Shown: piece by piece, positions 13,466 through 14,726 of the stretch
Position numbering within the stretch: the stretch's first letter is position 1
Layout: every line of letters begins with the position of its first letter
Source: Terriglobia bacterium
GTDB taxonomy: Bacteria; Acidobacteriota; Terriglobia; UBA7540
Direction of reading: 5' to 3'
Assembly: GCA_022866195.1 (NCBI GenBank)
Contig: JALHUF010000242.1
Span: forward strand, 1 to 14,726
Length of the DNA stretch: 14,726 nt
Notes under the pieces: generated by a model
The model's input: only the letters and a program-made list of their open reading frames with translations
Databases searched by the model: none
Told to the model about the DNA's origin: nothing
Program-made: the position numbers and the translations under genes

Positions 13466-14726
13466 ATGGCCCGCTTGCTAATTGTGGACGACGAGAAATC
13501 GCTCTGCCAGGTGCTGGAGATTGCCTTCCGTAAAGACGGGCACGTGGTGGAAACCGTGGCCAGCGGACGCACCGCCCTGAACAAGCTGGGCTCCCAGGCC
13601 TATGACGTCATCATTTCTGACATTCGCATGCCCGACATCACCGGCATGGCGCTGCTCGAGGAAGCCCAGGCGGCTCGCAACCCTGCGGCCTTCATATTGA
13701 TTACAGCGGTTCCCACCGTCTCCACGGCCGTGCAAGCGCTCAACCTGGGGGCCTACCGGTACGTCATCAAGACCGACAAGCTGGTGGAGGAACTCCGGCT
13801 GGTGGTTTCCCGGGCCCTGGAAGAACTGGCCCCGCGCGAGGAGAACATTCGCCTGCGGCGCGAACTGCTCCGGGTCTTTGCCCAAGACAATATCGTGGGC
13901 CATAGTGCGAAGATCCAGGCCATCCTGGAAATGCTCCGCACCGTGGCGCCCACCATCAGCACGGTACTCATCACGGGCGACAGCGGGACGGGAAAGGAAT
14001 TGGTCGCGCGGGCGATTCATGAGGCCAGCCCGCGGCGCGAAAAACCTTTTGTCTCCATCAACTGCGGCGCCTTTCCCGAGACGCTCCTGGAAAGCGAGTT
14101 GTTTGGGTATTTCAAGGGAGCTTTTACCGGCGCCGACACCAACAGGAAGGGCATCATTGAGTCGGCGAATGGCGGCACTCTCTTCCTGGACGAGATTGGC
14201 GAAACCAGCCTCAGCATGCAGGTAAAGCTCCTGCGCGTGCTGCAGGAACGCAAGGTGCGTCCCCTGGGCGGCACGGTGGACATCCCGGTGGACGTGCGGC
14301 TGATTGCCTCGACTAATCGTGACCTCAAGAGCATGGTGAGCGCCGGCCAGTTCCGCGAGGATTTCTACTATCGCGTCAGCGTCATCCCGATCCATGTGCC
14401 GCCCCTACGGGAGCGCAAGGACGACATCGACCCCCTGGCCCGCCACTTCTTGCGGAAGTACTCCCTCCAGATGGGAAAACCCTTACGCGACTTTGATCCG
14501 CCCAGTCTCTCAGCCATCATGCATTATGCCTGGCCCGGGAACGTGCGGGAACTTGAGAACGCCATCGAACGGGCTGTGGCGGTCAGTGGGGATCGGGATG
14601 GATTGGTACGCCTGGATCACCTGCCGGAGTCCGTGACCGGTGTCAGTCCCCTGGTTGTTGAAGGGCTGGTGCATATTCCCAAGGAGGGAGTGGACCTCGA
14701 ATCTCGCATCGGGCAGATCGAGAAAC
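13466..14726 (+). CDS. pilR: PilR-like sigma-54-dependent response regulator (3' partial)
   Basis: The frame runs open from ATG 13466 to the window edge: 420 codons without a stop. Receiver domain: D8/D9, phospho-acceptor D52 (IISDIRMPDITG), T80 and K102. AAA+ domain: Walker A GDSGTGKE at 171-178, intact sigma-54 loop GAFTGA at 218-223, Walker B GGTLFLDE at 236-243, FREDFYYRV at 296-304 and WPGNVREL at 356-363. The Fis-type DNA-binding end lies beyond the window. PilR activates pilin (pilA) transcription with RpoN when phosphorylated by PilS. The residue after the conserved K102 is Thr, where nearly all receivers have Pro. No Shine-Dalgarno sequence precedes the ATG; the heptad repeat element ends 9 bp upstream. 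The name rests on its place after pilS and its family. Confidence 0.88.
   Translation, partial: MARLLIVDDEKSLCQVLEIAFRKDGHVVETVASGRTALNKLGSQAYDVIISDIRMPDITGMALLEEAQAARNPAAFILITAVPTVSTAVQALNLGAYRYVIKTDKLVEELRLVVSRALEELAPREENIRLRRELLRVFAQDNIVGHSAKIQAILEMLRTVAPTISTVLITGDSGTGKELVARAIHEASPRREKPFVSINCGAFPETLLESELFGYFKGAFTGADTNRKGIIESANGGTLFLDEIGETSLSMQVKLLRVLQERKVRPLGGTVDIPVDVRLIASTNRDLKSMVSAGQFREDFYYRVSVIPIHVPPLRERKDDIDPLARHFLRKYSLQMGKPLRDFDPPSLSAIMHYAWPGNVRELENAIERAVAVSGDRDGLVRLDHLPESVTGVSPLVVEGLVHIPKEGVDLESRIGQIEK

Noticed and set aside
13478..14395. 305-codon minus-strand open frame opposite pilR
   Set aside because: Antisense shadow of an intact sigma-54 activator that is open to the window edge.

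Overview
The window looks like a chromosomal segment of a GC-rich, Gram-negative, piliated bacterium. Acidobacteriota is my best guess. It rests on the gene order pilB-pilT-pilC-pilS-pilR, on NtrY/NtrX-type regulators in a non-proteobacterial style, and on a secreted PEGA-WD40 protein with an N-terminal helical domain that I associate with Acidobacteria. No ribosomal RNA or other marker is present, so the phylum is an inference. I see no phage genes, transposase, CRISPR array or tRNA.

Layout. Positions 1-222 (+) hold the C-terminal KH end of the GTPase Era. Positions 223-591 have no gene but carry an 18-bp perfect palindrome. Then comes a minus-strand block, listed here in transcription order: an endonuclease III-like DNA glycosylase of the MagIII type (6155-6988), an NtrY-like membrane histidine kinase (3852-6086), an NtrX-like sigma-54 response regulator (2351-3736) followed by a good intrinsic terminator, and a secreted PEGA plus seven-repeat WD40 protein (592-2043). 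A divergent intergenic region (6989-7302) carries promoters for both directions. The plus-strand block is the type IVa pilus motor cluster: pilB (extension ATPase with an MshEN-type c-di-GMP domain), pilT (retraction ATPase), pilC (inner-membrane platform), a strong hairpin, pilS (sensor kinase) with its own promoter, and pilR (sigma-54 activator), which runs off the end of the window.

How the genes work together. PilB and PilT drive pilus extension and retraction through the PilC platform. PilS and PilR classically control pilin transcription with RpoN. NtrY and NtrX form a second complete histidine kinase/sigma-54 activator pair, so two such systems lie within 11 kb.

The least ordinary signal is non-coding. 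Both histidine kinase/response regulator junctions (ntrY-ntrX and pilS-pilR) are filled by the same kind of element of about 130 bp: arrays of GAATNNN heptads, a spacer, then inverted NNNATTC heptads. In both cases the element touches or overlaps the 3' end of the kinase gene and ends 5-9 bp before the regulator's ATG, and neither regulator has a Shine-Dalgarno sequence. I found no further copy elsewhere in the window.
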